Positions 8,174-16,656 of a DNA stretch of 64,000 nucleotides are shown piece by piece. The position numbers and the translations under genes were made by a program. Positions within the stretch are counted from its first letter, which is position 1, and the number at the start of each line of letters is the position of its first letter. The stretch is taken from assembly GCF_900086985.1 (NCBI RefSeq), contig NZ_LT593974.1:1240001-1304000 (forward strand), in the 5' to 3' direction. The notes beneath the pieces were generated by a model. It was not told where the DNA came from. It did not search any database and worked only from the letters and a program-made list of their open reading frames with translations. Source of the DNA: Halomonas sp. HL-93 (lineage in GTDB: Bacteria > Pseudomonadota > Gammaproteobacteria > Pseudomonadales > Halomonadaceae).

Positions 8174-8623
8174 CTACTGATGGTTGTGTAACTTATCGCG
8201 CAGTTTGACGAGGTCGTTTTTAAGCTGGGTCAGTGCTTCGATGGATTGTTCGCTGGCGTTGATCACGCAGCTGGGAATGTGGTGCGCCTGTTCACGCATG
8301 GTGCGGCCCCGTTCGGTAAGAAAAAGTTCTACTACCCGCTCATCCTGGCGGCTGCGCTGCCGGCGCAATAGCTGGTCGGCTTCCAGGCGTTTAAGGAGTG
8401 GGGTGACCGAGCCAGGATCAGTCAGCAACCGCTTGCTCAAGGTACTGACGGTAATGCCATCTTCCTGCCATAGCACCAGCATGGCGAGGTATTGAGGGTA
8501 CGTGAGGCCTAACTCTCTGAGCAGCGGTTTATAGACCTTGGTCATCATCAAGGAAGTGGAGTAGAGCGCGAAACAAAGCTGGTTATCGAGCTCCAGCTCG
8601 CTGCAGGTCGGGGCGTCGGCCAT
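8174..8623 (-). CDS. ohrR: MarR-family organic peroxide sensor/repressor (OhrR)
   Basis: This 149-residue winged-helix repressor carries the OhrR signature L-D-N-Q-L-C-F-A-L-Y-S near the N-terminus, where the cysteine (about residue 17) is the peroxide-reactive residue. The L-T-Y-P-Q-Y-L-A-M-L motif and the wing (Q-D-E-R near residue 93) follow. A second cysteine at residue 7 and another near 118 could resolve the oxidised form. Oxidation releases the repressor from DNA and derepresses ohr, which follows it on the same strand. Confidence 0.92.
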   Translation of the reverse strand: MADAPTCSELELDNQLCFALYSTSLMMTKVYKPLLRELGLTYPQYLAMLVLWQEDGITVSTLSKRLLTDPGSVTPLLKRLEADQLLRRQRSRQDERVVELFLTERGRTMREQAHHIPSCVINASEQSIEALTQLKNDLVKLRDKLHNHQ

Positions 8624-8719
8624 GAAGGCTCCCTAACAAAATGCGTGCCCCTAATGTAGCGTGATCGACCGTCAGGTGGCTAGCGCTCTATACCTTGGTC
8701 GTAATTTACCCGATTAGCT

Positions 8720-8748
8720 TTGACAGTGTACTGGCAGGTGGCTAGTGT
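8720..8748 (+). promoter_or_regulatory. Promoter of the gluconate TRAP operon
   Basis: A perfect TTGACA at 8720-8725 is followed after 17 bases by TAGTGT at 8743-8748, a weak -10 that fits a repressor-controlled promoter. A GntR-type palindrome lies just after the predicted start of transcription. The words CAGGTGGCTAG occur twice nearby (about 8672 and 8732); their meaning is unclear. Confidence 0.5.
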
Positions 8749-8760
8749 TCGCTTATCGAA

Positions 8761-8774
8761 TGTTACCGGTAACA
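8761..8774. promoter_or_regulatory. GntR-type operator palindrome
   Basis: TGTTACCGGTAACA is a perfect 14-bp palindrome and, with one further base on the left, matches the core of the gluconate-repressor site known in enteric bacteria (ATGTTACC-GGTAACAT). It covers roughly +6 to +19 of the predicted transcript, so a bound LacI-family repressor would block elongation. The cognate gntR gene is at 12512-13543 at the end of the same gene set. Confidence 0.75.
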
Positions 8775-8879
8775 AGGCGGCGCTGACCGTTGGTGACCGG
8801 CAACCTTCCCTCGATAGCGATGGCTGTCTTCGCTATCCACTAAGATGATCAACAACAACGATTCGATTGGAGACACTTC

Positions 8880-9953
8880 ATGACCGCAATTTGGCGCAAC
8901 ACGCTGACCCTGGTTGGGGCGACCACGCTCACAATGGGTATGGCTCATGCTCAAAGCCCTGAACTATCCGACCCGCCGGAGATTGACGGCGACGTAGTGG
9001 GTGATCACGGCTCCCACACCCTGCGCATGGGCCTTGGCCTGTCGGAGAACTCCCCGCAGTATATTTCCAGCCAGTATTTCGGCGAGATTCTCGAGAAGCG
9101 CACCGATGGGCGTATCACCGTCAACGTTTTCCCCAACAGCCAGTTGGGCGACGACGTACAAATGCTGGAAATGCTGCAGACCGGCACGCTGGATATGACA
9201 TATCCCTCCAGTTCAGCCGCCACCAGCTACGTCGAAGAACTGGCTGTGTTTGACCTGCCGTTTTTGTTGCCAAGCCGTGAAGCTGCTATCGAAGTGCTGC
9301 AAAGCGATGTGGCACTGGAGCTGCTGGAAGGCTTTGAAGACTCCGGCCTGAAGCCGCTGGCATTTTCCGAGAACGGCTACCGCCAGCTTTCTAACAGTGA
9401 CCGTCCGATCGAGACACCGGAAGACGTTGCGGGCCTTGATGTACGCGGCCTGAGCGTTCGCACCATGGAAAACCCGGTGCACCTGGATATCTGGGAAGCC
9501 TTGGGTGCTAATCCCACGCCGATGGCATTTGGTGAGCTTTTCTCGGCGATGGAGCAAGGCGTTGTCGACGGTCAGGAAAACCCCTGGAGCACCATCCTTA
9601 CGTCCAACTTCCACGAAGTGCAGGATTACGGCACCGAAACCCGTCACGTTTACACGCCGTTCATCATGATGCTGTCTGAGCGTACCTGGGACAAAATGGC
9701 GCCTGAGTATCAGGAACTGGTGATGGAAGCGGCGCGTCAGTCCGCCGAGTACGAAATTCAGCTGTCGGCGGAGTACGACGAATGGTCGCGCGAGCAGCTT
9801 GAAGAGCGCGGCATGGAGATCACCCGTCTTGATGACGAGCAGTTGGCGGCTTTCCAGGAAGCGGTACAGCCGGTATACGAAGAGTGGGCGCCGCGTATTG
9901 GTGAAGAGCTGATCGAAGACATCCAGGCGATCGTCGACGATAGCACCGAATAA
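8880..9953 (+). CDS. dctP: TRAP transporter substrate-binding protein (DctP family), probably for gluconate
   Basis: The 357-residue precursor has a signal peptide (about residues 1-24, cleaved after MAHA). The mature part is very acidic, as in halophile periplasmic proteins. DctP features include the S-E-N-S-P-Q-Y segment near residue 56, F-P-N-S-Q-L-G-D-D near 85, the conserved arginine region V-R-G-L-S-V-R near 195 (binds substrate carboxylates), and E-Q-G-V-V-D-G-Q-E-N-P-W near 230. It delivers a carboxylate to DctQM. The linked gluconokinase and GntR suggest gluconate as ligand; this is inference. GGAGA precedes the ATG. Confidence 0.9.
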   Translation: MTAIWRNTLTLVGATTLTMGMAHAQSPELSDPPEIDGDVVGDHGSHTLRMGLGLSENSPQYISSQYFGEILEKRTDGRITVNVFPNSQLGDDVQMLEMLQTGTLDMTYPSSSAATSYVEELAVFDLPFLLPSREAAIEVLQSDVALELLEGFEDSGLKPLAFSENGYRQLSNSDRPIETPEDVAGLDVRGLSVRTMENPVHLDIWEALGANPTPMAFGELFSAMEQGVVDGQENPWSTILTSNFHEVQDYGTETRHVYTPFIMMLSERTWDKMAPEYQELVMEAARQSAEYEIQLSAEYDEWSREQLEERGMEITRLDDEQLAAFQEAVQPVYEEWAPRIGEELIEDIQAIVDDSTE

Positions 9954-9972
9954 CCTTCCCTTCAGCCAGTGA

Positions 9973-9998
9973 TCGGGCAGGCCTATTGGCCTGCCCGA
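9973..9998 (+). other. Strong hairpin between dctP and dctQ
   Basis: A perfect 11-pair stem (TCGGGCAGGCC/GGCCTGCCCGA) with loop TATT lies in the 69-base gap between the binding protein and the permease genes. No T-run follows. Such hairpins commonly protect the 3' end of the binding-protein mRNA or partly terminate, giving excess binding protein over permease. Confidence 0.65.
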
Positions 9999-10022
9999 GT
10001 TGTCAGTACCCTTGGAGTTATC

Positions 10023-10616
10023 ATGACGACTTCCCAGACCACCCCGCTTAACGACCCCGTGATTGAGGATCCTTCAGTATACCTGGATGACCCTAATCGC
10101 AAGCAGTTAGAGCTGGATACTGACACCCGCCAGGGGCCAGTGTTATTTCGCTGGCTCACCCTGGGGATGGAATACCTGATAGGGGCCATCTTAGTAGCGC
10201 TTATCGTGGCAGTGTCGTGCAATGTGATTGGTCGCGCGGTGTTTAATCATTCGCTGCCCTGGGCCGATGAACTGGCGCGCATGCTGTTTATCTGGCTGGT
10301 GTTTGTAGGGGCTGCTGCAGCCTTTGCACGTTATGAACATATTGCGGTGGATGCATTGGTGCGTCGCTTACCAATGCGTTTTGCTCACGTGCTGTATTTT
10401 ATCCAGCATTTGATCATTACTGGGTTGATGGGCGTCATGCTGGTTGGTGGGTTCCATGTTATGGCGAGCTCCACTGGCCGTTCTGCTATTCTCGGCGTAC
10501 CTTCCAGCTTGGTAAGCCTCTCGCTGGTGCTGTGCGTTTTATTTATCGCTGTGGTGTCGATATGGAGGATGTGGGTCAGTCTTCGCATCATTCGCCAGCC
10601 AGGGCAGGGGGACTAA
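10023..10616 (+). CDS. dctQ: TRAP transporter small permease (DctQ)
   Basis: The 197-residue inner-membrane protein has four hydrophobic helices (about residues 45-68, 83-100, 122-145, 160-182) after an unusually long hydrophilic, acidic N-terminus of about 40 residues. The motif L-P-W-A-D-E-L-A-R-M-L-F-I-W near residue 76 is the DctQ signature. It pairs with DctM to form the membrane part of the TRAP importer. The start at 10023 has TTGGAG upstream; an in-frame upstream start at 9969 would fall within the intergenic hairpin and is rejected. Confidence 0.9.
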   Translation: MTTSQTTPLNDPVIEDPSVYLDDPNRKQLELDTDTRQGPVLFRWLTLGMEYLIGAILVALIVAVSCNVIGRAVFNHSLPWADELARMLFIWLVFVGAAAAFARYEHIAVDALVRRLPMRFAHVLYFIQHLIITGLMGVMLVGGFHVMASSTGRSAILGVPSSLVSLSLVLCVLFIAVVSIWRMWVSLRIIRQPGQGD

Positions 10617-10619
10617 GTC

Positions 10620-11900
10620 ATGCTATGGATTTTTCTAGCAATCTTGTTGATATCTATAATTTTAGGTTTGCCGATAGCGTTCGGGCTAGGAGTGGCGGCT
10701 GTAGTGATGGCGGTCATTTCCGATATCCCATTGTCGATTATGATTGAGCAGTCGATTCGTGGCGTGAATAGTTTCCCACTGCTGGCCATCCCGTTCTTCA
10801 TTCTCGTGGGTGAGGTGATGAGCCAAGGTGGCATCGCGCGCCGCTTGATGGAGCTTGCCGGCGCCCTGGTCGGCTTTATGCGCGGCGGCCTGGGGCAGGT
10901 TGCGATCACCGGTTCAATGTTCTTTGGCGGCATCAGCGGCTCTGCGGTGGCGGATACTGCGGCCACGGGCGCGATGATGATCCCGTCCATGAAGCAGCAG
11001 GGCTACACCGCCGCCAATGCCACCGCGATTAATACCGTGTCGTCGGTGATTGGCATTATTATCCCGCCATCTATTCCGCTGATTCTCTATGGCATTGTCA
11101 CTGAGACCTCAATCAGCCGCCTGTTTATTGCCGGTATCGTGCCGGGGTTATTGATAGGTTTTGCGCTAATGGTGACGACATTCATCATGGCTTCTAAGGA
11201 TGGTGGCGGGGTGCGGGCCTTCCGTTGGGATGTCCTCTGGAAAGCCTTCAAGGATGCCTGGCTGGCGCTGGTGCTGCCAGTGATCGTCATCGGTGGCATT
11301 ATCGGTGGTGTGTTTACTGCCACAGAAGCGGCGGTGGCTGCATTGCTTTACGCGCTGGCCATTTCTGTTTTGGTGTACCGTGAGTTCAGCGTGAAAGAGC
11401 TGGGCGGAATGTTGATTCGTACCGCACGCCTTACCGGTATGGTCATGATGTTGCTGGCGTTTGCCACCGTTATCGCCTGGTTTTTAACCATTAACATGGT
11501 GCCGCAAACCCTGGTCACCCAGGTGCAGGCGATTACCCAGGATCCATTCTTGTTACTGCTGATTGTGGCGGCTTTGCTACTGCTGGTCGGCTTTGTGATG
11601 GACCTGACCCCAGCCATGGTAATTATGGCACCCATGCTGGCCCCGATTGTGACCTCGGTGGGCGTAGACGCGGTGTACTTTGGCGTGCTGATGTCGTTTG
11701 TGTTGGGTATTGGTCTCTTAACGCCGCCGGTGGGCACCTGCCTTTACGTGGGTTGTGGGGTTGGCAAGGTGTCAATGGAGTCCTTGGTGCGTGCCATGTT
11801 GCCGTACTACGCTGCGTTACTGGTCGTACTGGTGATCCTGATTGCGTTTCCTGGCGTGGTAACCTGGCTCCCTGATCTCACCGCTGTGCGCGGCAATTAA
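10620..11900 (+). CDS. dctM: TRAP transporter large permease (DctM)
   Basis: The 426-residue protein is almost entirely hydrophobic with about twelve transmembrane segments. It contains the family patterns F-F-G-G-I-S-G-S-A-V-A-D-T-A-A (about residues 101-115) and the mirrored T-P-P-V-G-T near residue 364 that form the substrate path. It uses the sodium gradient to import the substrate delivered by DctP. Its start lies 4 bases after the dctQ stop, with AGGGGG as ribosome site, so the two are translationally linked. Confidence 0.92.
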   Translation: MLWIFLAILLISIILGLPIAFGLGVAAVVMAVISDIPLSIMIEQSIRGVNSFPLLAIPFFILVGEVMSQGGIARRLMELAGALVGFMRGGLGQVAITGSMFFGGISGSAVADTAATGAMMIPSMKQQGYTAANATAINTVSSVIGIIIPPSIPLILYGIVTETSISRLFIAGIVPGLLIGFALMVTTFIMASKDGGGVRAFRWDVLWKAFKDAWLALVLPVIVIGGIIGGVFTATEAAVAALLYALAISVLVYREFSVKELGGMLIRTARLTGMVMMLLAFATVIAWFLTINMVPQTLVTQVQAITQDPFLLLLIVAALLLLVGFVMDLTPAMVIMAPMLAPIVTSVGVDAVYFGVLMSFVLGIGLLTPPVGTCLYVGCGVGKVSMESLVRAMLPYYAALLVVLVILIAFPGVVTWLPDLTAVRGN

Positions 11901-11913
11901 GTGGAGCGTCAGG

Positions 11914-12441
11914 ATGGGAAGTGCTTCTCAACGTATTCTAGTGATGGGCGTGTCTGGCTCGGGTAAGTCTCATATAGGACAACAGCTGGCGGCCACGTTG
12001 GGTGCGACTTTTATTGACGGTGACGATCATCATTCACCCGCCAATGTGGCCAAAATGGCCAGCGGAACACCGCTTAACGATGATGATCGGCGCGAATGGC
12101 TGGACACACTCGCAGGCTTGTTCGCCGAGTATTGCCGTCAGGACCGTTCGCTAGTGATTGCTTGTTCGGGGCTGAAAAAACGCTACCGTGACCGCCTGCG
12201 GGTAGGGGATCCAGCGTTGGGTATTCTTTATCTGGAAGGAAGTCGTGACCTGCTCCGCGAGCGGCTTACCACGCGGGCGGGCCACTTTTTTAAGGGGGAT
12301 ACGATGTTGGCAAGCCAGTTGGCTGATCTGGAACCGCCGGGGCAATCTGAAGCGGTTAGCCTCTCAATTGCGTTAACGCCCAGCCAAATTGTGCGCGAGT
12401 TTATCGCCACGCTGCCCGCGTCGGCTAAGCCCTCCCACTAA
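11914..12441 (+). CDS. gntK: Gluconokinase
   Basis: This 175-residue P-loop kinase has Walker A G-V-S-G-S-G-K-S at residues 12-19, the gluconokinase pattern D-G-D-D-H-H-S-P-A-N near residue 35, and the L-K-K-R-Y-R-D-R-L-R motif near residue 87. It phosphorylates gluconate to 6-phosphogluconate, feeding the Entner-Doudoroff and pentose-phosphate pathways. It begins 13 bases after dctM, so transport and phosphorylation are encoded in one operon. Length is normal for GntK. Confidence 0.93.
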   Translation: MGSASQRILVMGVSGSGKSHIGQQLAATLGATFIDGDDHHSPANVAKMASGTPLNDDDRREWLDTLAGLFAEYCRQDRSLVIACSGLKKRYRDRLRVGDPALGILYLEGSRDLLRERLTTRAGHFFKGDTMLASQLADLEPPGQSEAVSLSIALTPSQIVREFIATLPASAKPSH

Positions 12442-12511
12442 GCGGGTATCGCCTTGGGGCCAAGGCTTCGCTAGTCTAAGGCCCCTGACACTTGCTTAGA
12501 AGGCGCCTCGT

Positions 12512-13543
12512 TTGAAAAAAAAACGCCCCACCTTGCAGGATATCGCGGATCGCGTTGGTGCTACCAAAATGACGGTGAGCCGCTGCCTGCGCGACCCCGA
12601 AACGGTGTCAGCAGGCTTGCGCGAACAGATATTTTCCATGGCAGAGCAGGTCGGCTATATCCCTAATCGTGCCCCCGATTTGCTTTCCAGGGCGACCAGT
12701 CACTCCATTGGCGTGTTGGTGCCGTCGCTCACTAACCAGGTGTTTGCCGACGTCATCGTCGGCATCGAAGCGCTGACCGAGCCGGCCGGCTATCACCTGA
12801 TGCTGTCCCACTATGGCTATAGCCCTGAATTTGAAGAGCGCAGCCTGGCCTCGTTGCTGTCCTACAACGTGGACGGCGTGATTCTTTCCGACCGCGAACA
12901 CACCGCCCGCAGCGTGCGGATGCTAGAAACCGCCGGTATTCCAATTGTCGAGATCATGGATACCCGTCAAGCGCCGCTGCAGCAGGCGGTAGGCTACGAC
13001 AACGTCAGCGCGGCTTTCGATATGGTCAGCGAGATGATCCGCCGCGGTCGGCGACAAGTTATTTACCTGGCAGTGCGGCTTGACGAGCGTACCCGGCAAC
13101 GTGAACAGGGCTATCGTGAGGCCATGCAGCTCCATGGTCTAACCCCGGTGACGCTGTATAGCAGTCAGCGGTCGTCTTACACCGTGGGGGCGGCGCTGCT
13201 GGAGCAGATAATGGCCGAGTATCCCTCCGCCGATGGGATCTTCTGTACGAACGATGACGTCGCAGTGGGGGCCTATTTTGAATGCCAGCGTCGGGGTATC
13301 AAGGTGCCCGAACAAATGGCGATTGCCGGTTTTCACGGCCACGACGTTGGCCAGGCGATGACCCCGAGGCTCGCCAGTGTGATCACGCCCCGCCAGGCTA
13401 TCGGTAAAGCGGCTGCCGAGGCTTTGCTAGCCCGCATCAATGGAGAGCCGGTTAAGCAAACGGTGATTGACCTGGGCTATGCCATTGAAGCAGGAAAAAC
13501 GCTTTCGCCAGCTGCATCGCCTGGCGTCGCTTACGACAACTGA
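12512..13543 (+). CDS. gntR: Gluconate repressor GntR (LacI family), TTG start
   Basis: This 343-residue LacI-family repressor is highly similar to E. coli GntR. It opens MKKKRPTLQDIADRVGATKM, and shares Y-I-P-N-R-A-P-D near residue 50, F-C-T-N-D-D near 245 and I-A-G-F-H-G-H-D near 270. Homology to the exact first residues shows that translation begins at a TTG (12512) with AGAAGG upstream; no ATG is available. Gluconate or 6-phosphogluconate binding should release it from the palindrome at 8761-8774. A GC-rich imperfect hairpin lies between gntK and this gene (12456-12485). Confidence 0.92.
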   Translation: MKKKRPTLQDIADRVGATKMTVSRCLRDPETVSAGLREQIFSMAEQVGYIPNRAPDLLSRATSHSIGVLVPSLTNQVFADVIVGIEALTEPAGYHLMLSHYGYSPEFEERSLASLLSYNVDGVILSDREHTARSVRMLETAGIPIVEIMDTRQAPLQQAVGYDNVSAAFDMVSEMIRRGRRQVIYLAVRLDERTRQREQGYREAMQLHGLTPVTLYSSQRSSYTVGAALLEQIMAEYPSADGIFCTNDDVAVGAYFECQRRGIKVPEQMAIAGFHGHDVGQAMTPRLASVITPRQAIGKAAAEALLARINGEPVKQTVIDLGYAIEAGKTLSPAASPGVAYDN

Positions 13544-13578
13544 CTAGAGTAAAGTTTTTTGCACAGGGGCACTATGCT

Positions 13579-14427
13579 GTGAAGATCACTCAGTTAAACG
13601 TTTATCCCGTGAAATCGCTGCAGGGCATCCGCGTTGAGCACGCCAGACTAAACGAGCACGGGCTGGCCTGGGATCGTCGTTGGATGTTGGTCGACGCTCG
13701 GCAGCGGTTTGTTACCCAGCGCCAGCTTCCTGTCTTAGCCACCGTTGGGGTTGCGCTTACCGAAAATGCCTTGGTGCTTTCGCACCCGGCGATGGAGCCG
13801 CTCGCTGTACCGCTTGAAGAGCCTGAGGGCAATATACGGCTGGTTAGCGTTTGGGACGACCACTGCAAAGCGCTGCCGGAAGGCCCAGAGGTATCGCGTT
13901 GGCTCGAGGCCGCGCTCGGTGAGCAGGCTCAAGGGATTAGCTTAGTGCGCTTTGCCACTGAGTTTACCCGTGCTGTCGAAGAGGATTTTCTTGAGGGTGG
14001 AGCGGCGCACACCTATTTCTCCGACGGCTATCCCTTTTTACTGACCACCACCGGCTCGCTTGACGCCTTGAACGAGGCGTTGGTATCGGGCGACCACGCG
14101 CCCGTGCCGATGAGTCGCTTTCGGCCCAACGTGGTGATCGAGACCGATACCCCGTGGGCCGAAGACCGCTGGGCCACCCTTACCGAATCAACGGGGGCAT
14201 TTCAGTTTACGCTGCGTAAACCCTGCAAGCGTTGCAAAATTACCACCATTGACCAGCAAACGGCGGTTATTCCTGAACCCGCCGAGCCGCTGAAAACCTT
14301 GCTGGCGCTGAATACCCAACCCACCTTGAAAGGCGCTCACTTTGGCCAGAATGCTACCTTGACCAAGGGTGATGGCGAGACTATCCAGGTGGGGGCGGCG
14401 CTTGAGGCACGCGAGCGCGACGCCTGA
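13579..14427 (+). CDS. MOSC domain-containing protein (YcbX-like)
   Basis: The 282-residue protein has an N-terminal MOSC beta-barrel domain (V-Y-P-V-K-S-L-Q-G near residue 8, L-A-W-D-R-R-W near 29) and a C-terminal MOSC domain. The latter holds the S-R-F-R-P-N-V-V motif near residue 179 and the conserved cysteine motif K-P-C-K-R-C near residue 215 that binds the molybdenum-cofactor sulfur. E. coli YcbX reduces N-hydroxylated compounds but carries a ferredoxin domain that is missing here. Start is GTG at 13579. Its 3' end overlaps the converging EamA gene by 47 bases. Confidence 0.85.
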   Translation: MKITQLNVYPVKSLQGIRVEHARLNEHGLAWDRRWMLVDARQRFVTQRQLPVLATVGVALTENALVLSHPAMEPLAVPLEEPEGNIRLVSVWDDHCKALPEGPEVSRWLEAALGEQAQGISLVRFATEFTRAVEEDFLEGGAAHTYFSDGYPFLLTTTGSLDALNEALVSGDHAPVPMSRFRPNVVIETDTPWAEDRWATLTESTGAFQFTLRKPCKRCKITTIDQQTAVIPEPAEPLKTLLALNTQPTLKGAHFGQNATLTKGDGETIQVGAALEARERDA

Positions 14428-15286
14428 TACGCAGCAGGCGTGTGGCAATCGCCGTGCCCAATAGCGTGATCAGCATACCCGCGATAATTTGCAGGCTGAG
14501 TGTCTCGCCTAGTAGCAGGTAGCCCCAAAGCAGCGCGCTGACCGGCACCAGAAACGTCACAGTGGAGGTGGCAGTGGCGCCAGCGCTTGAGAGCAAACCA
14601 AAGTAAAGTAAAAACGCCAGCGTGGTGCTGAGCATGGCAAGCGCCAGCGCGTTGCCCCATGCCAACGGGGAAATGGGGTCGCTTGGCCACCACAACATCC
14701 CCGGTACCAGTAACACGAGCGCTGACATCGCACAGCTACCGGCGGCTAACACGCGGCTGGGTAGATGGCTCAAGCGGGTTTTCGAATAGTTACCGGCAAT
14801 GCCGTAGCAGAAGGTTGCGCCCAGTACGGCCAGAATAAACCAGCCGTCGCCGCCGACTGCGAAGTCGAGGCGGTTCGCCGACAGTACATAAACGCCCGCC
14901 AGCGCCAGCGCTAGCCCCAAGTACTGCTGGCGAATGATTGGCGTGGCAAAAAATAATGCCCCGATAAGCGCGGTAAAAATCGGTGTAGTGGCATTGATCA
15001 GCGAGGTGAACCCCGCTTCCAGGCGGGTCGTGGCCAAGGCCAGCAGCGAGAAGGGCAGGACGTGGTTGATAATGCCAAGTAACAGTAGCGGGCCCTTGTG
15101 CTGCCATATCAAGCGCAAATAGTGAACGCTGAGTAAAAACGGTATCAGCAGCAGCGCGCCTACCCCCATGCGCACCAGAATCAGCGGAATCGGGCCAAAT
15201 TCAGGCACGGCAACGCGCATAAAAATAAACGATAATCCCCAAAGAGAGGACAGCAGCATCAATCTCAACGCATCTGCCGACGACAT
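14381..15286 (-). CDS. DMT-superfamily transporter, EamA family
   Basis: The 301-residue inner-membrane protein has ten predicted helices arranged as two five-helix EamA repeats. The first begins L-R-L-M-L-L-S-S-L-W-G-L-S-F and the second near residue 150. Members export metabolites or amino acids; no substrate is predictable. The C-terminal tail is basic and proline-rich (RRRARVPQAPPPPG) and is encoded in the 47-base overlap with the MOSC gene on the other strand. Confidence 0.88.
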   Translation of the reverse strand: MSSADALRLMLLSSLWGLSFIFMRVAVPEFGPIPLILVRMGVGALLLIPFLLSVHYLRLIWQHKGPLLLLGIINHVLPFSLLALATTRLEAGFTSLINATTPIFTALIGALFFATPIIRQQYLGLALALAGVYVLSANRLDFAVGGDGWFILAVLGATFCYGIAGNYSKTRLSHLPSRVLAAGSCAMSALVLLVPGMLWWPSDPISPLAWGNALALAMLSTTLAFLLYFGLLSSAGATATSTVTFLVPVSALLWGYLLLGETLSLQIIAGMLITLLGTAIATRLLRIRRRARVPQAPPPPG

Positions 15287-15460
15287 AGCAAATCCTTGCG
15301 CAAAAGTGGTGGCATAAGGCCGATAAGCTTACGACCGTCTTACCGGCAATGGAACCTAGCTTGTCGGCAGGGCGACAAAAATCAGCTACTCTGGGTAGGT
15401 AGTCGCAGACAAACAGCGGCTCCATCAACAACCTGACTTTTGACGCGAAAGGAGCTATTC

Positions 15461-15883
15461 ATGGATCGTAAAGCAAGCGCACGTTGGGAAGGTGGACTGA
15501 AAGACGGCCGTGGCCACGTCGCCACTGAAAGCGGCGTCCTCGACGCTAGTTATTCATTTAAAAAACGTTTTGAAGATGAAAAAGGCACCAATCCAGAAGA
15601 GTTAATCGGTGCGGCTCACGCCAGCTGTTTCTCCATGGCTTTGTCGATGGTGCTGGGTGAAAAAGATTTAACGGCCACCTCCATCGAGACCAGCGCCAAG
15701 GTGACGCTTTCCCAGAGCGATGCTGGGTTCGATATTTCGAAAATTCATCTGGACGTTGAGGCCCAGGTAGACGGTGCTGATGACGCGACCTTTAAAGAAG
15801 CGGCAGAAACGGCCAAGGCCAATTGCCCCGTCTCCAAAGTGCTCAACGCCGACATCAGCATGACGGCCAAGCTCAAGAACTGA
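15461..15883 (+). CDS. OsmC family peroxiredoxin
   Basis: This 140-residue OsmC-superfamily protein carries the two redox cysteines in order: A-A-H-A-S-C-F-S-M-A-L near residue 55 and A-N-C-P-V-S-K near residue 122. The N-terminal W-E-G-G-L-K-D-G-R-G motif is typical of OsmC rather than Ohr. It probably reduces peroxides formed under osmotic or stationary-phase stress. AAGGAG lies before the ATG at 15461; upstream in-frame codons are ignored. Confidence 0.92.
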   Translation: MDRKASARWEGGLKDGRGHVATESGVLDASYSFKKRFEDEKGTNPEELIGAAHASCFSMALSMVLGEKDLTATSIETSAKVTLSQSDAGFDISKIHLDVEAQVDGADDATFKEAAETAKANCPVSKVLNADISMTAKLKN

Positions 15884-15937
15884 GCCTTCGATGGCAATGA
15901 TTTGACCAAGCTTGAATCACAAGCTGCCTTAGATCGT

Positions 15938-15966
15938 AACGCCTTGGCATTCGCCAGGGCGTTTTT
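15938..15966 (+). terminator. Terminator after osmC-like gene
   Basis: A ten-pair stem (AACGCCTTGG/CCAGGGCGTT, one wobble) with loop CATTCG is followed by TTTT. Confidence 0.8.
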
Positions 15967-15987
15967 AATGGGGTGCCTGCTGAATGA

Positions 15988-16656
15988 CTAGCGCGCCGGG
16001 TCCAAAACCCCGCCCATAGAGGCATTGCGCCGAAACCAGCCCGCAATGCTGGCGCGTGGCTGGTGGGTGGGGAGCACCTCGTGGGGGATGGTCTCCGACA
16101 TAAAACAGGCAAAGGTACCTGCCTCCGGCATCACACGGGCGACTTCCTGGTCAGGGGCATCCGGGTGATACAGCACCATTTCGCCGCCGCCATCGGTAGG
16201 CCAATCAGGGTTCAGGTAGCCCACCGTTGAGATCACGCGGTTGGCTCTTCCGCGAAAGCTGTCCACATGGCGCTGATAAAACGCCCCTGGCGGGTAGTGA
16301 GCAAAATGGGCTTCATACTCAAACAACCCCAAAAACAGCGCTTGGTTGAGCGCCTGCTGTAATTCTTCCATGGTCATTAAATAGCGCCGCTGGGCTTCGC
16401 TTGCGCGGTCGAGCCAATGAATGGCGTCGCCACGGATGTCCTTGCGCAGATGGTGCTGCTGGCCGCGGCCAATGCCCGCCTCATCAAGCACATTATGCGC
16501 GGCCATGTGATGGAGCTCGTGATGAAGGGCATGGCACAGGTCGAGATCAATAACGCCTTTACCGACGTACCAGCCTTGCTCAACCAGCGCATCCACCAGC
16601 GCGACTTGAGTGGCGGGTGCCAGTAAAGAAGGCGATAAACACACGCTTGGGGTCAT
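15988..16656 (-). CDS. 2OG-Fe(II) oxygenase (prolyl-4-hydroxylase-like)
   Basis: The 222-residue protein has the double-stranded beta-helix oxygenase signature. The iron ligands His and Asp appear in Y-Q-R-H-V-D-S-F (about residues 127-134), and a distal His in T-I-P-H-E-V-L-P near residue 190. The 2-oxoglutarate-binding Arg follows in Q-P-R-A-S-I-A-G-W-F near 200-210. It resembles SM-20/PKHD-type hydroxylases of unknown protein substrate. Its ATG overlaps the stop of the upstream Nudix gene (ATGA), so the two are translationally coupled. Confidence 0.87.
   Translation of the reverse strand: MTPSVCLSPSLLAPATQVALVDALVEQGWYVGKGVIDLDLCHALHHELHHMAAHNVLDEAGIGRGQQHHLRKDIRGDAIHWLDRASEAQRRYLMTMEELQQALNQALFLGLFEYEAHFAHYPPGAFYQRHVDSFRGRANRVISTVGYLNPDWPTDGGGEMVLYHPDAPDQEVARVMPEAGTFACFMSETIPHEVLPTHQPRASIAGWFRRNASMGGVLDPAR

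Noticed and set aside
12456..12485. GGGGCC/GGCCCC hairpin between gntK and gntR
   Set aside because: Six pairs with an 18-base loop and no T-run; not convincing as a terminator, mentioned only with gntR.
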